Notes under the pieces: generated by a model | What the model saw: only the letters and a program-made list of their open reading frames with translations | Database searches by the model: none | What the model was told of the DNA's origin: nothing | From: Diplonema japonicum | Lineage: Eukaryota; Euglenozoa; Diplonemea; Diplonemida; Diplonemidae | DNA length: 64,000 nucleotides | NCBI GenBank assembly: GCA_964019335.1 | Contig: OZ025705.1 | Coordinates: 1 to 64,000, forward strand | Reading direction: 5' to 3' | Part shown: piece by piece, positions 21,225 through 32,881 of the stretch | Position numbering within the stretch: position 1 is the stretch's first letter | Layout: each line of letters begins with the position of its first letter | Program-made: the position numbers and the translations under genes

Positions 21225-22422
21225 CTACATTTTCCACACCGCATTTGCCCTTGATGGTGTGTCGGGTGATGCTGAGTAGCCGAAACGGTCACCTGCCAGT
21301 GTTTACACAAGATCCCGAGACATACCTTGCCCGACATCTGCGATGCCAGCGTCCACAAAGAGAGAGGCAGAGAGGAAGATGTCGGTGCCTGTGGTGTCGC
21401 ACAACAGGAAGCCGTAGCCATTGGCGGGGTAGTAAGACTTCAGGGACCCTGTGCCGACGACTTCCCCTTGCATGGTCATTGTGCTTCCGGGTGTTTGCGG
21501 TGTGGCGCCTGGGGGTGGCGGGGGCGGGGGTGGGATCGCCATTCCTCCCTTTCTCTTCTGATAAGGCTCGTGCGTCGAAACATGTGTGTTCCTTACGGGA
21601 CCGGGACCGGGACCAGGAACTGGACCAGGACCGTTACCAGGACCGGAACCGGGGGTCGTCTTCCCGGAGACGATCCACACCTGTGCAGCTCTGCGTCTGG
21701 GCAGCTCAGACACGTCATATGTGAAGTTGACCAAGTCACCCGGTGTTAGGGTCTTGCAGCCACTCAGGGATGCCAGCGTGACGTGCACGTCATCACCCCC
21801 GTGGTCGGGGCACAAGAAGCCGTACCTGTTCCCTGACGACCAGGACTTCACCTTCCCGCTCTGCGTCCCGACATACATAGCATTGCCCTCCTGCTTCGTC
21901 TCCTGCTTGGCGTCGGCTGCTGTGGCAAACTGGTTCTCGTATGGGTAGCTGTGCTGGTACCCAGCGTCGCTCATTGTGCCCGATCCCCCCAAGGCTTGCT
22001 TCACAGCTGCTGCAGCGGCCTTCTGCGCGACACGAATCAGGTTCGGGTCACGGCAGTTGTTCCCCGACAGTCTCATGGGGCCGAGATCCACAAGCGGGAG
22101 CGGCACATCGCCTTCGTCGGCAACAGAAGGAAGCTGATGAACGGCGTGGCTTGGTGCAGCAGGCTGGTTCTGTGCTTGAGATGGTTTGTAGCCGCTGGAC
22201 TGGAGCCTGTCCCACTCAGCCTGGTCGAGGAAGGGTTGCAGGAAGCTGCACTTGGGCTTGCCCTCAACTGTGTTGTCGATCTGGATGGCAATGACACGGT
22301 CCTTTTGCAACCCCTCCTCAGTGGTGCACACGCGGGGGATGAAGTGGATATCCTCAGGGCGCTGCACGTTCAACAGCTGTGCAAAGCCGTAGCCGTTTCG
22401 CACGGAAAAGGACTTGATTCTG

Positions 22423-22456
<34 letters not shown>

Positions 22457-23982
22457 TATAAAAGCAAAGTATTACGTTAAGTGGGAGAAGGAAAGGGGAG
22501 GTAGAAAAAAAAGGGGAAAAAAACGAAACCTTGCTAGCCGGACAGCTCCATTCTTTAAATTCGCCGATACTGGTATCACAATGGTAGCTTTAAAGTTCGC
22601 AGACGAGGCCTGTGGTTTATGTTACCTGATAACAGCAGCAAAGGAGGCTAGTCTTCAAGATGCTGAGGATACTCAACCTGCAGCAGCAGCACTGCGGCGA
22701 ACACCACAGATGCATACTACAGGTTAGTAACCCCCACCCCTGAGAGGGGTATGGATAGAGGAAGGAGGAGAATTCAAAAAAAGATGAACGGGTATAATGG
22801 GAAGTGTTAGGCTAAGAACTCCACCATTTAAAAGAAAAAACAGAGAGACAAACAGAGACAAGATAAAAAAAAAAAGGTGGGGGAAGAAAGAAAAAAGAAA
22901 AAGGTAAAAAAAAAAAAAAAAAAAGAAAAAGAAAAAAAAGAAAAGAAAAAAAAAAAACAAGAAAACAAAACACGGAAATAACTTTGTTGGGGGGGTTTTT
23001 TTTTCAAGTAATTTCTTTTGATTTTGGAGAAGGCACACAGGTAATTTCTTTTGTCGAAATAGGGCAGCGAATACACCCGACAGAATTTTAACCAGGCAGA
23101 GAACAGTTTTAGGAACACATTCCTTTTAGAGTTGTGATTTCACCCCAGAAATGCAGAAAAGACAAATGTTTCTCGTGACGAACACGCCGTGGGAAGGCAG
23201 TGCATCTATAGGTATGATGCCAGCAGTATTTAAGGTATGTTTTGTTTTCCTCATTTTTTTTTTTCCCCGCCCTTTTTTTTTTCCTCTTTTTTTTCTTTTT
23301 TTTTCTCCCTTTTTCTTTTTTTCTCCATTTCTTTTCCTCTCTCGCCGCCTTTTTTTTAATATCAAATCGCATGTTTTTTTCTTCCTCGTTTTTCCCTTCT
23401 GCCATCTTTTTTTGTTTCTGCCTTTCCGCCTGTCCTGAAGATATAACCAGCTTTGCCGAACTCTTGTTCGCAGGATTTGAATCTATTTACCGTACCTCTA
23501 AGCCAAGTGCCACAGGGTCCCCCTCCTTGGGCTCTGCCGTCCCGAGAAGGTTGAAAACAGCGAAAAAGACTTCCTGTTTTTTTTCTTCTTTTTTTTTCCC
23601 CTTCTTTTTTTCTTCTTTTTAAACATCATTAACATACCTTGTGCTCATCTGTACTTATCAACCCAAACTTCTGATCTGCATTGTATGACTTTACAGTACC
23701 GATGTGGGTAACGTTCGGCCCTACCACTGGGAGGGCAGGGAAAGCTGTATACTGCACTGTTGTGCCTACTGCGGCCTCAGCAGGTGCAGCGGGCTGCAAT
23801 GGAGTGCTCGCCTCTTGCTGTGTGTTTGATGTATCCTGCGCGCCCTCTTCATCCTGCTGCAGCCCATTCTCCGCCTCCATAAAGGACATCCCTATGGCCA
23901 GGTCCTCATCGTACTCGCGCACTTCCTGCACCGCCACGTCATCCCCAAGCCCCGTCGCCTCATGTTGATACGAATAGTCCAT
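21225..23982 (-). CDS. multi-cold-shock-domain RNA-binding protein (about 6 exons)
   Basis: Proposed exons are 23638..23982, 23496..23573, 22678..22716, 22530..22609, 21326..22419 and 21225..21292, giving 567 residues in one frame. ATG 23982 lies 2 bases after ATCACAG. Four cold-shock-like beta barrels are seen. CSD1 (about 94-141) is split by the first intron (IGTVKSYNADQKFGL, then EVFFAVFNLLG). CSD2 starts at ARIKSFSVRNGYGF (180). CSD3 starts GKVKSWSSGNRYGF (about 369). CSD4 (about 497-567) is completed by the last exon (GDRFGYSASPD). A Pro/Gly linker lies near 441-458. CSDs bind single-stranded RNA or DNA. Exon 3 (39 nt) is the weakest part, although its acceptor is preceded by a TACTAAC branch-point-like motif. 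The intron before exon 5 has a run of about 24 A upstream of CCTCAG. Confidence 0.75.
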
Positions 23983-24067
23983 CCCTGTGATGGTTGGCAG
24001 GTTGTGGGTATACAAAACATGGGGAGGGGAGGGGGATAATGAAGTGTACAATACAAAAATATATATA

Positions 24068-26200
24068 TTAACATTGGATGATACCGTGTGTCACTATCCT
24101 GGCACACCCATCGGTAGTGATAGCAAGCACGCCGTGCAGGGTGCTATGCATGGCAACGACGCACCCTTCACACCTGAGTCCTGCACCTACCACACCGGTC
24201 TCTTTTTCGAAGGGCGGGAGGGGCACATATGTGATTACCGATTCGTCGCTCTCATCTACGTATTCCGAGTAGTACACACCAGGCGACACGTTGCTCCCGC
24301 ACAACGCGGTCACAGTGGACCCTACGCTGAGCAGCTTTCTCTTCTTGTACCTTGGCTCTTCGACGTTCCTCGGACCTCGTACATCCCCAGGGACAATGTT
24401 AACAGCATGTGGCTCCAGAATGACTTCTTCTGTCTCTTCCAAGTTCGCTAGCTCAGGTTTCCTCTGAAGCACTTCCATGGCCAAAGGACTCATGTCCCAC
24501 ATCTGCCTCTGTACCTCAGGGTGCACCCATGCCCTACATGACCCTTTAGTCAGCCCGTCACCGTCCAACCGTTCTTCCCATCCTTCGTAGGCTATCTTAG
24601 CTTTCAGCACTTTATAAAACCTGTCGTCCTTGTTCACACATTTCCCCTGTGGCATGGGATACGGAAAGCCCCCTTTGTACTCGTGGTGTGCCGTCGCAAG
24701 GTGTTTGTGCAAATCCCACACGACCTCCGAGGTTTGCCTGTTGTAGTAATACGGTTTCCCTTTCGAGGGAGTAGCCTTGGCCCAAACACCCGACGCAAGA
24801 AGGTATGCCGCCTCCCTCTCAATCTCATGCTGCAAAGGATTCTTGAAATCCTCTTCTGGGGGGGTATCAGCGGCTGCGGGCTTCGCCTTGGTTTCGCTGA
24901 GGTCGTCCCAGAAGTACAGGACGTCTGTTTGGAGGGTCACCACGTACTGGTAGCTGGAGACAGAAAGCGGGGTAGGAATGTCCTCTGTGTCCCACCACTC
25001 CTCGTGCACGAGCGACAGAGTCCTTAGGGAAAACAGCTGCTGTCCACCTGACAACGTCGCAAGGATGTTGTTCTGTCCCAGGAGCGCAAGGCTGAGGCAC
25101 GGGTAGAGCGTCTTCACAACAGCAAGAGGAACACCCGTGTCGAGGTCGTACTCCGTCACCTGCAAGTCGGACGTGATCGCGTACAGCGTGCCCCATGACT
25201 CTCGAATCACGAAGTGCGTCATCCCATGGCACACATCGGTGTCGTTGGCCTGCCCGTTGTGGTAGGTCACGTGCGCCTTGCTTGTGGAAAGGTCCCATGC
25301 AGTGCACCGCCTGTTCTTGTGATATGTGTAGCACATGTTTCCTAGAACCTCGAGGGACATGACCATGCGGGGATCGGGGTGGTGCAAGTTAATTTTCTCC
25401 TTTGATGTGGTGGTCAGGCGCGTGATCTGTTGGTAGCCACCCATGAGGAACGTCCGCTCGACAGGGAAGGCAGCAATGCAGCAGCCGGTGGTGGCAGAGT
25501 GGCCCAGTGATGTTGAGGTGTTGAAGTGTGTTGTGAGCTGCGTCTTGATGGTAGGAGAAACGGTAGCGAGGCCGTAGAGCACGTTACCATGCAGGGCCTG
25601 GACCATTTGGAGTATGTATGTTAACGTCGTGAACTCGCGCGGTCGAAGTGTCGTGTTCCGGGTGGCCACTTCATTCACGAAGGTGTTGATGTTCCTGTCC
25701 TGCGACAGCATCTTGTACACATCGCACACGGCAGTCATGCCCTGCTCATGCTCGTCGCCGAAGGAGCTGCCCAGCAGCCAACTGCTGAGGAACAAGACGC
25801 CGTAGTACTTAACAAGGGAAAGAAGGCATCCGGTTGGGCAGTACGTGGTTACAATTTTGATGGCAAGGCAGAGAACCTTCTTCCACGAATCAACGTTTTG
25901 TTTGTCGGATGCTTTTGTGAGATGTGCCTGCATGTTGCTGGCAAGGTCCCATTCCTTGTTGGTGCGGTGTGCGGTGGTGCTGACTGCGTTCTTCACGCCG
26001 TGCTTGACCAGCGCCCACCCGCCCACAAGACCGACCATCGGCACATGCTTCGGTACTGTTCTCCGTAGCACACCGCATTCCTGTTTCTTCCCTTTGTCTC
26101 GAAGTAGCCTCTTAGGAACATCCTTCACAAGCACGGTGTGTCTCTGCCTCTCACACTGCCCTATCAATAGCACAAGCACATCGCTCACTATCTCAATCAT
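24068..26200 (-). CDS. WD40-like/WW-domain protein of unknown function
   Basis: The protein has 710 residues from ATG 26200, 8 bases after CATCAACAG. Residues 235-435 show repeating beta-strand blocks ending in Asp/Trp pairs (for example CTAWDLSTSKAHV, VTEYDLDTGVPLA, VLYFWDDLSE), which fits part of a beta propeller. A WW domain is clear at about 472-496, with Trp473, the YYYN core and Trp495; WW domains bind proline-rich peptides. The N terminus has two hydrophobic stretches (108-147). The C-terminal third carries a KKRK basic patch. WW plus propeller could suit RNA processing or chromatin work, but nothing decides between them. Confidence 0.6.
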   Translation of the reverse strand: MIEIVSDVLVLLIGQCERQRHTVLVKDVPKRLLRDKGKKQECGVLRRTVPKHVPMVGLVGGWALVKHGVKNAVSTTAHRTNKEWDLASNMQAHLTKASDKQNVDSWKKVLCLAIKIVTTYCPTGCLLSLVKYYGVLFLSSWLLGSSFGDEHEQGMTAVCDVYKMLSQDRNINTFVNEVATRNTTLRPREFTTLTYILQMVQALHGNVLYGLATVSPTIKTQLTTHFNTSTSLGHSATTGCCIAAFPVERTFLMGGYQQITRLTTTSKEKINLHHPDPRMVMSLEVLGNMCYTYHKNRRCTAWDLSTSKAHVTYHNGQANDTDVCHGMTHFVIRESWGTLYAITSDLQVTEYDLDTGVPLAVVKTLYPCLSLALLGQNNILATLSGGQQLFSLRTLSLVHEEWWDTEDIPTPLSVSSYQYVVTLQTDVLYFWDDLSETKAKPAAADTPPEEDFKNPLQHEIEREAAYLLASGVWAKATPSKGKPYYYNRQTSEVVWDLHKHLATAHHEYKGGFPYPMPQGKCVNKDDRFYKVLKAKIAYEGWEERLDGDGLTKGSCRAWVHPEVQRQMWDMSPLAMEVLQRKPELANLEETEEVILEPHAVNIVPGDVRGPRNVEEPRYKKRKLLSVGSTVTALCGSNVSPGVYYSEYVDESDESVITYVPLPPFEKETGVVGAGLRCEGCVVAMHSTLHGVLAITTDGCARIVTHGIIQC

Positions 26201-27001
26201 AAAACCGCCTGTTGATGCAAGTGCAAGATGAGCGTTTTGAATTTCGCAATTACTACGTATAAGGAAAGATGGAAAGAAAAGAAATCAAAGAAAAAAATAA
26301 TAAAAGCGGAGGCGGGGGGCGGTTGGGTGCTTGGGAGTGGTCAGGGGGTAATGAATGGGGGGGGGAGGAAGAAAGAGAATATGTGGCTGCTGAGTCGGAT
26401 ATAGAAGCTTTGAAAAACCAACACCATGTGCACCGATTCCGTATCCGTTCCAGAAAGAAGTCCTCCCCCCCCCCCCCCCCCCGTTTATGTTTCTCTTTTT
26501 GGCAATGGGACGGAAAAACGATTGAGGTTTTTCAAAAAAAAAAAACTTTTTAAAAAAATTAAAAGAAGCCTTTAAATATGCATCCAAGTAAAAAAAGGGG
26601 GGTTCAAAGGGGGACCGGGGATTGCTGGATAATATTGTTATTGCGGCTATTTCTTTTATGTCGTATTGAGGAATAAAAAAAAAGAGGTTTAAAAGGGATT
26701 TTCCACTTTGTTTTCTCCCCAGGAATTGTTGTTTTTTTTTTCTTTTTTTTTTCCCCAGTGCAATAAAAAAGGGTTGGGCAATTGAGATGAAGCAAAAAAA
26801 AAAAAAAAAAGCAAAAAAAAAAAAGACGAATGAACACACGTATACCAGTAAAAGAAAAATTGACCGATACATGGGGGGGGGGACGGGGGGAATAAAAAAT
26901 GACAACGACACAGACTTACAATTTTTCTCAAAAAAAAAAACATTTCTTTTTTTTTTTTGGCTCCTTCAAACCCACATCTCTCTTTTTTTCTTTTTCTCAA
27001 C
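26201..27001. other. intergenic homopolymer spacer
   Basis: A, T and C runs, including an 18-base C run near 26465-26482. The long open frames are products of the runs. No gene is seen. The right end is the 3' flank of the V-ATPase gene. Confidence 0.6.
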
Positions 27002-29993
27002 TTAACCCACGCGGGCCTTGTCAGCCTCCTCTACAAGCTCATTGAAGTCCAGAGGAAGGAACTTGTGACCGTCACCAACGTAGAACTTGTTCTGGAACTC
27101 TACCCAGTGGAGACGCAGGGAGTGGAGGAACGCAGAGAGCGCCTCCATGAGGATGAGCACACCGAAGGTGACTGAGAGCCATGCCCCGAACCCGAACCAC
27201 ATGACAAAGCCACCACCGAAGCCCTTAGAGCCGTCAAGCATCTTCATGATAGCGAACTTCCAGAACACTTCGGAAAGCTCTGCGTGTGCAAGCGACAACG
27301 CCCACAACCTGAGGTACGAAGCGGTGTTAGAGACGCACCCCAGCACGAACTCGATCACGTGAATCACCTGCTTGATCCACACCTCCTGCATGTCGATCAG
27401 ATCAGCCTCCGGGCTACCGATCGCCTCCAGCCTCTTCTTCTCCTTGCCCTTCATGATAGGGATCGGCAGCAACATAAGCGGGATCGCCATGACAGCCATG
27501 ATCAGCAGGGCCACCTGGACCTCCTTCTGCCCTGAGTACAAGTAGGCGTACTGTGGTTGGGGTGTTTATTTCATCCGTATCACTACATACCCCTGAGCAA
27601 TCGTTGTTGGTGGCGCACTTTTCAGCGTCGAACAAGCTGTACGCACCGGGCGACAGGAAGAACTTGGTCATGGTCTCCAGGGAGTTGGGTGCGAGGTTGG
27701 TGTTGGTCCAGGGAGTGAGCCACTTGGAGATGAGCATGACGCACATGTAGCCGAAGGTGCAGAACAGGAAGATGCACTCAGGGATGAAGCCGAAGAAGAT
27801 GTGCTTGTGGTCCTTGAAGTACAGATGGTTGAAGAGGGACAGGATGAGACCGAGGGTCATCTGAAGCACACCGCAGATCACAGCGTTTTTCATTTTGTAA
27901 CTGTTGAAGTATGTCAGCTTGTTGTCACTCTCGTGCCATGCAGCATCGAACCCGAACGGAGTAGGCCCGTTAGAGGGCTGCATCAAGTTGGGCGAGTCCC
28001 CAGTGTAGTCGATAAAGTTGGGGCACGAGTTCTCGCTCTCCATCAGCGCAACCTGGTTGGGGCACGTGCACCTCAAGGTGTAGGTGCCATTGAGGCTCGT
28101 CGACACGTTGACCCAAGTAAGATCAGACATGCTGCAGTTGCTGTTGCACACGAGCGGGAGGTTGGTACCGTCGTAGCAAGTCGTGTTCTGGTAGTCCTTC
28201 CCGTATTCCCAGTCGTGCGGGAACTGGAACTTGGACTCGCTGTAACTAAGCATCATCCCGAAGCAGTCGTTGTAAAGGAAGCCCATGTAGACAGCGAAGA
28301 TACCCATGAGAAGCAGCAGCCAACGGGCACCGAAAACCATCTGTGGGTGCGTTTGTGTATTTTGTGCAGGGGAAGCAACATACGTCCACAATCTCATTCA
28401 GCTGCATCTTCTTCATCTTGTCTTGGAAATAGATCATAAGAGCAGCGCTTATGGTGATGATGAAACCGTGCCCAATGTCACCGTACATGATACCGAAGAA
28501 CCAGGGGAAGGTCACAACGCTGAAGATGGCGGGGTTGACCTCATGGTACCTGGGGATACCGTACGAGTCGACGATGCCCTGGAAGGTGCCTGTGAACTCG
28601 TTGGTCTGGAAGTAGGTGGGAGGCGACTCCGACTTGTCGGTGTTCTTAAGGTCCTCTGTGTACAGCCTGCAGAGGGGGTGCTCGTGGAGCACTCGCTCGA
28701 TTTTAGCGATCTGACGCACGGGCAGCCAAGCAACGGCCGTCGCGAACTGACCCTCCACCTGCATCATGTTCAAGACGTGGTACATGGCCTTCTCCTTGAG
28801 CACGTAGTGCCTCCTCGAGGTGTGCACCCTGGCAATAGCCTTCAGCTTGTCGTGCACCATGCCCTTAGTGCTGGTGATCATTTTGGCACGGTCCTCGGTT
28901 TCCTTGTGGAGGGTCTCCTTTATCAGCTTGAACTGTGCCTCGGTCTCAGGCAAGTGCTGGATGTGTTCAGCCTTGGCGTCAGTTCTGCCGCTGGAACTCT
29001 GAAGGATCCTGCCCAGGTACACATCAGCACCGTTGGCGGCAGTAAGCTTCAGGATTCTGCTCTGCATCTCGAACGACGAGTACAGGATTCGGAAGATGCA
29101 TTTGTTCTGCGCCACTCCGTCGTCCTCGATGTCACTGTAAGTCACCACAGCGTTACCCTTCGTCACACGGTAGATCAATCTGCAAAGGTGTGGTGCTGGT
29201 AGGCATATACCTGTTGAAGACGTCCATCTTTTCGGCTGCGATGGTTCCGATCAGCTGTCCGAGACTGCCGCCGCCACCTACAGTATAAAGTTTGGTACCT
29301 TCTTGGACATCAAGGAGACTTTGTTCTTCTTCGTGCAGCTCTTCGGCGGCGATATCGAGGGTCTTCTGGTTGTTGCAGTGCTTCTCGGCCCACTTCACTG
29401 AGAAGGTTCTTTCAGTGGCAGTGCTGTACTCGGACCTGTACTTCTCGAGTTTCTCGCACTGGTCCTTCAAGCTTGCCTCATCAGTGTTCAGTTTCTGTGA
29501 GGGTAAACATTTCTTCTTCTTTTTTTTTTTTAATTTCCATACGCGGGCGAGCGTCTCAAGGGCGTTGGGAAGGTCGGTGTGCACGGTGCCCCTGAACTCC
29601 TCGACGCCAAGGGGGGCATCGTTGTTGTGCAGCTGCTGGAGCTGGGGTTCCTGTTGTGTCTGGAGGTGGTGTGGGTGCTCATACGTTGGCGTCGATTTCG
29701 TTTAAGGTCAGCTGTTCGTCGAAGTAGCGAAGGCTCCTCTCAATAGACTCGCTGGTGCGGATCTGAGTGATAAAGCACCTCAGGTTGGTTTGCTTGTCCA
29801 GGTCGTCGCTGGCCTCGTGAGTCACGTTCATGTCTCTGAACTGCACGCACCCAAGCTCACCGAACCTTCTCACCACACGTTCCAGTGACGAGCGCTCAAT
29901 GCTCATGGTGCGAAGCTCCATGTCCTCAGACCTCCACAGACCGCTGATCGCACCCAAGGGCTCCTCATCGCCCAGGGTCGACCTCTCTGACAT
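27002..29993 (-). CDS. V-type proton ATPase subunit a (6 exons)
   Basis: Exons 29685..29993, 29543..29650, 29211..29494, 28384..29179, 27591..28340 and 27002..27550 give 931 residues without a frame break. ATG 29993 lies 3 bases after CTCCAG; the open frame begins upstream with GTG, which I do not use. The N-terminal cytosolic part carries the typical start (LWRSEDMELRTMSIE, then VVRRFGELGCVQFRD) and coiled arms. The C-terminal membrane part contains FGIMYGDIGHG, FNHLYFKD and the diagnostic helix SYLRLWALSLAHAEL, with the arginine essential for proton passage. Subunit a of the V0 sector carries the proton half-channels of the pump that acidifies vacuoles and endosomes. Introns are 34-55 nt and start GTATG or GTATA. 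Length is slightly above the usual 800-900, owing to a longer loop with NxT sites. Confidence 0.95.
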
Positions 29994-30182
29994 GGTCTGG
30001 AGATTCACTTTGAAAGGAGGAATTTTTACTGATAAAGAGAGGAGGGGGTCTCACAAGGACCTGTGGTGTGTGCGTTGATTTTAGAGCGAAATACAAAACA
30101 AATCATAATAAGTATTTTAAAACACACTGCTCGTCGTTTTTTTTTTTTTTTTGAAAATCCATAAAAGAAAAAGAGAAAATGA

Positions 30183-31533
30183 CTAGAAGCGCGGGAGGAC
30201 ACCAGTCTTGCCGTCGGGCACGGATTCTCTCCAATGGCCCACAGCGTGCCAAGAAATCTTTCCTCGCTTTCTTGTGAGCATGGTGGGCGGGTCGGGGTAG
30301 ACGGGTGGCTCCGCCATGTCGTCGTCCTCTGGGAATTCGTGCTTACAGTTGATGGCATCCAACTTCTTCTCCGTGTCCTCCTTCTCGCTTTTGCAGAAGG
30401 CAACAAAACTCTGCAACTCTTCAATGTCCTGGATCTCGTCGAAGTACATGTAAGTGTTGTGCTTCTCTTGGTACCGGTTTGTCACCATCTCTTCTCGGAT
30501 CGGGAAGATTGGTGCTGTGATGGGCTTGCCCTCCTTTATCATCTGCAAGTAGTTCTCCTCAACAACAATCTGAGTTTTTTATTTTGCTTTTCTCTTTTCT
30601 TGAACATTTCGGAAAGACATACCTTCTCTCCAAACTCAAGCTCATCAGGCATCAGTGTCCAGTAGTACAAGTGCGGGTCCACATCAGGGTGGTTCAGCTT
30701 CACGCCCTTAACCCTTCGGACAAACTCCCGCGACACTAAACGTTCCAGCCCCAGAATGATATCTTTCGCGTTGTCGAAGGGGTTGTGCGGGAAGGACTCC
30801 ACCTTGTCAACGAGGTCCTCCTCTCTTATGGGGTGGAAGAAGTAAAGCGTTTTAAAGAGCCATTCATCCCTGTCCAGCTTGTACCCCTCTTGCGCGCCGT
30901 ACAGCGGTGGCATGATCCTGTCAAGGTCCAACAGACCGTGCTTCAGCCTGTTGTACATCTCAGACCGCACCTTCTTTTTAGGCGGGATGGGACGCAGGTA
31001 CTCGATTTTCTGAATGTACTTTTTGCCAACCTTCTCCAAGGGAAGCCTGTTCCTCGTGACAAGCGTATGGGGAGAGGCGTAGGGTCTCATGAGGTTCACC
31101 TGCGGGGTAACCATCACAGGCCTATGCTTCTTGGGGTTGGGATACTTCCGCGTAGGGAACTTGAAGAGGATACCGGTTCTCCGAGCAGTCGAAGAGGCGT
31201 GTACGGAGTCGCTCTGTGGTGGTGCCCATGCGCCGTGTGCATACCGGGTAAGGGGGAATGTCAACTATGTTCCTCGACATCACAGTGTCGTTATCATTCT
31301 GCACTTTCGTGCGGGCTGTGGGATGCTTACACTACATAAAGGGCCATACCTTTCCACTCCTTTCCGCTGTACTCCTGCTGCACTCTTTGCTCTAATATCT
31401 CTGTCTTGGACCTCCCTGAATATGCCTGTTGGTATATGTCAAAGCCAGATCCCTGCTGATCTGAACTGAAGCTCTGACCACTCATGTTACCAACGCCATT
31501 GGAACTCCGCAGGAGTAAAAAAGTCCGCTTCAT
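30183..31533 (-). CDS. unknown protein, possibly mitochondrial (4 exons)
   Basis: Exons 31350..31533, 31245..31315, 30623..31213 and 30183..30569 keep one frame of 410 residues; the introns are 34, 31 and 53 nt and all start GTATG. The first Met (31533) is followed by a short basic hydrophobic stretch (MKRTFLLLRSS) that could be a mitochondrial presequence; an alternative start is the Met 16 codons further on. The body is rich in Lys, Arg, Pro and aromatic residues (FPTRKYPNPKKHRP and similar), with a composition common in mitochondrial ribosomal proteins of this lineage. No domain is recognised, so the ribosomal idea is only a guess from composition. Confidence 0.6.
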
Positions 31534-31610
31534 CTCACCCTCCCAACCCTCCTTTGCCTTTTTTAATTCAAAAAAAAATGAGGGGGGGAAAATAGGGGGA
31601 AAGGAACAAT

Positions 31611-32327
31611 CTACTCTTCCTTCTTCACGTACCGGTTCATAACAATTAAATATTTCGCAAGTTCTTCAGAACAATCGACCTCGCGAGGCGTGTACTGATT
31701 GAGGATGGACGCGGGGACGGGGTGGATGGTGTGTTTCTTTCGCTTGCTTGTCGGTTCGTATTCGGAGGCCTTTTGTTTTTTAGGGTCGCGGTTCCAGTCC
31801 CTGAAGGACGCGTACGCCTTCAGAACGGTGGCGTAGTTGGGGAGGCAGGTGAGAAGCTTCCAGATCGACGGACATGAAAAGCCGAAGAACAGGTTCCCCT
31901 GAGGTGGTGTCGAAGACACTAGCATGTCGGCGTTTGCGATCTTTCGGTGCGCCATTCGAACGGCTGTGGTGGCGTTGGTAGAAGAGACGGATTCGCCTTC
32001 CGGGTGGGTGATGGAGAACATCATGCCTTCTTGCGTTTTAAACGTTTTGCAGTGATACCAAACCTGTTCCCCCGTGGCCCAGCTGGTGTACATCCTCCTG
32101 CTGTGGTAATCAACCGGATACGCAATGTCACGGAATACACACCCGTTGCACCCGACCATCTTCCCCAACGACACCAGCTTCAGCTTACCGAAATCTATAT
32201 CAAACACCCTATGCAAGTCGGGCAGGCTCCCCTTCTGCAGACTTCTTACTGCATCGCTTACATCCGCCGTTGCCTTCGCGTTCAACTCCCTCCACTTCTT
32301 TGAACGGTTTGTCAACGATCTTTCCAT
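31611..32327 (-). CDS. FYRN/FYRC-domain protein
   Basis: The protein has 238 residues from ATG 32327, 4 bases after TTCTAACAG; the upstream extension is a translated pyrimidine tract. Residues 50-105 fit an FYRN block (IAYPVDYHSRRMYTS...WYHCKTF), and residues 110-175 an FYRC block ending FFGFSCPSIWKLLTCLP. FYR domains occur together in chromatin proteins such as trithorax/MLL methyltransferases and TBRG1. Here they make up nearly the whole protein, with only a basic tail (TSKRKKH) as a likely nuclear signal. A role in chromatin is inferred from the family. Confidence 0.75.
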   Translation of the reverse strand: MERSLTNRSKKWRELNAKATADVSDAVRSLQKGSLPDLHRVFDIDFGKLKLVSLGKMVGCNGCVFRDIAYPVDYHSRRMYTSWATGEQVWYHCKTFKTQEGMMFSITHPEGESVSSTNATTAVRMAHRKIANADMLVSSTPPQGNLFFGFSCPSIWKLLTCLPNYATVLKAYASFRDWNRDPKKQKASEYEPTSKRKKHTIHPVPASILNQYTPREVDCSEELAKYLIVMNRYVKKEE

Positions 32328-32881
32328 TGCGCTGTTAGAAAACATGCACCATCGAAGAGAGGGGGGGGGGGGAGAAAACAAAAGAAAGGACGAGGCAACA
32401 AGAAGAATGAAAGAGATTTGAAAGGAGACAGGTTGCATGGTGGTGTAAGTGTTTTAATTAGTTGTGGGAGGGGGGGGGGGGGGATAAGAAACAAAATTGA
32501 CAATTGTTAGCCATGGGCTCTCATCAATTTTCTTCTTTTTTTTTATATATCGCGAAGTGTAATCACAACGCCGAGCGTGCTAGAAAGAAAAAAAACTCAG
32601 ATGCTTACCAATTGGTACTGCAGCAATGAATAAAAAACCTTAAAAAACCTTTGCACTCTTTGAAAAGAAAGAGAAATAGCCATTTTTTTATTCACAAAAT
32701 AACCTTAATGTCACTCGAGTGGGGGAAAAAAAAAAGAAAAAAGTATCACAAGCCAAGGTTTTACAGAGTGAACAATATGGTGGCGCCAAAAAATATGAGG
32801 AAAGGCTAGCTAAAAAAAAATCTTTTAGGTTCGCAGAGCAGCCGGCTTACAGATTCAAGCCTGCCTGGGTTGCGGTTCAGG
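32328..32881. other. intergenic spacer
   Basis: G runs near 32360 and 32471 and several A runs. No gene is seen. It holds the acceptor of the FYR gene at its left edge and the 3' flank of the amastin-like gene at its right. Confidence 0.5.

Noticed and set aside
28306-29202. 298-codon plus-strand frame
   Set aside because: Antisense shadow of the V-ATPase subunit a exons, and it crosses the introns of that gene.
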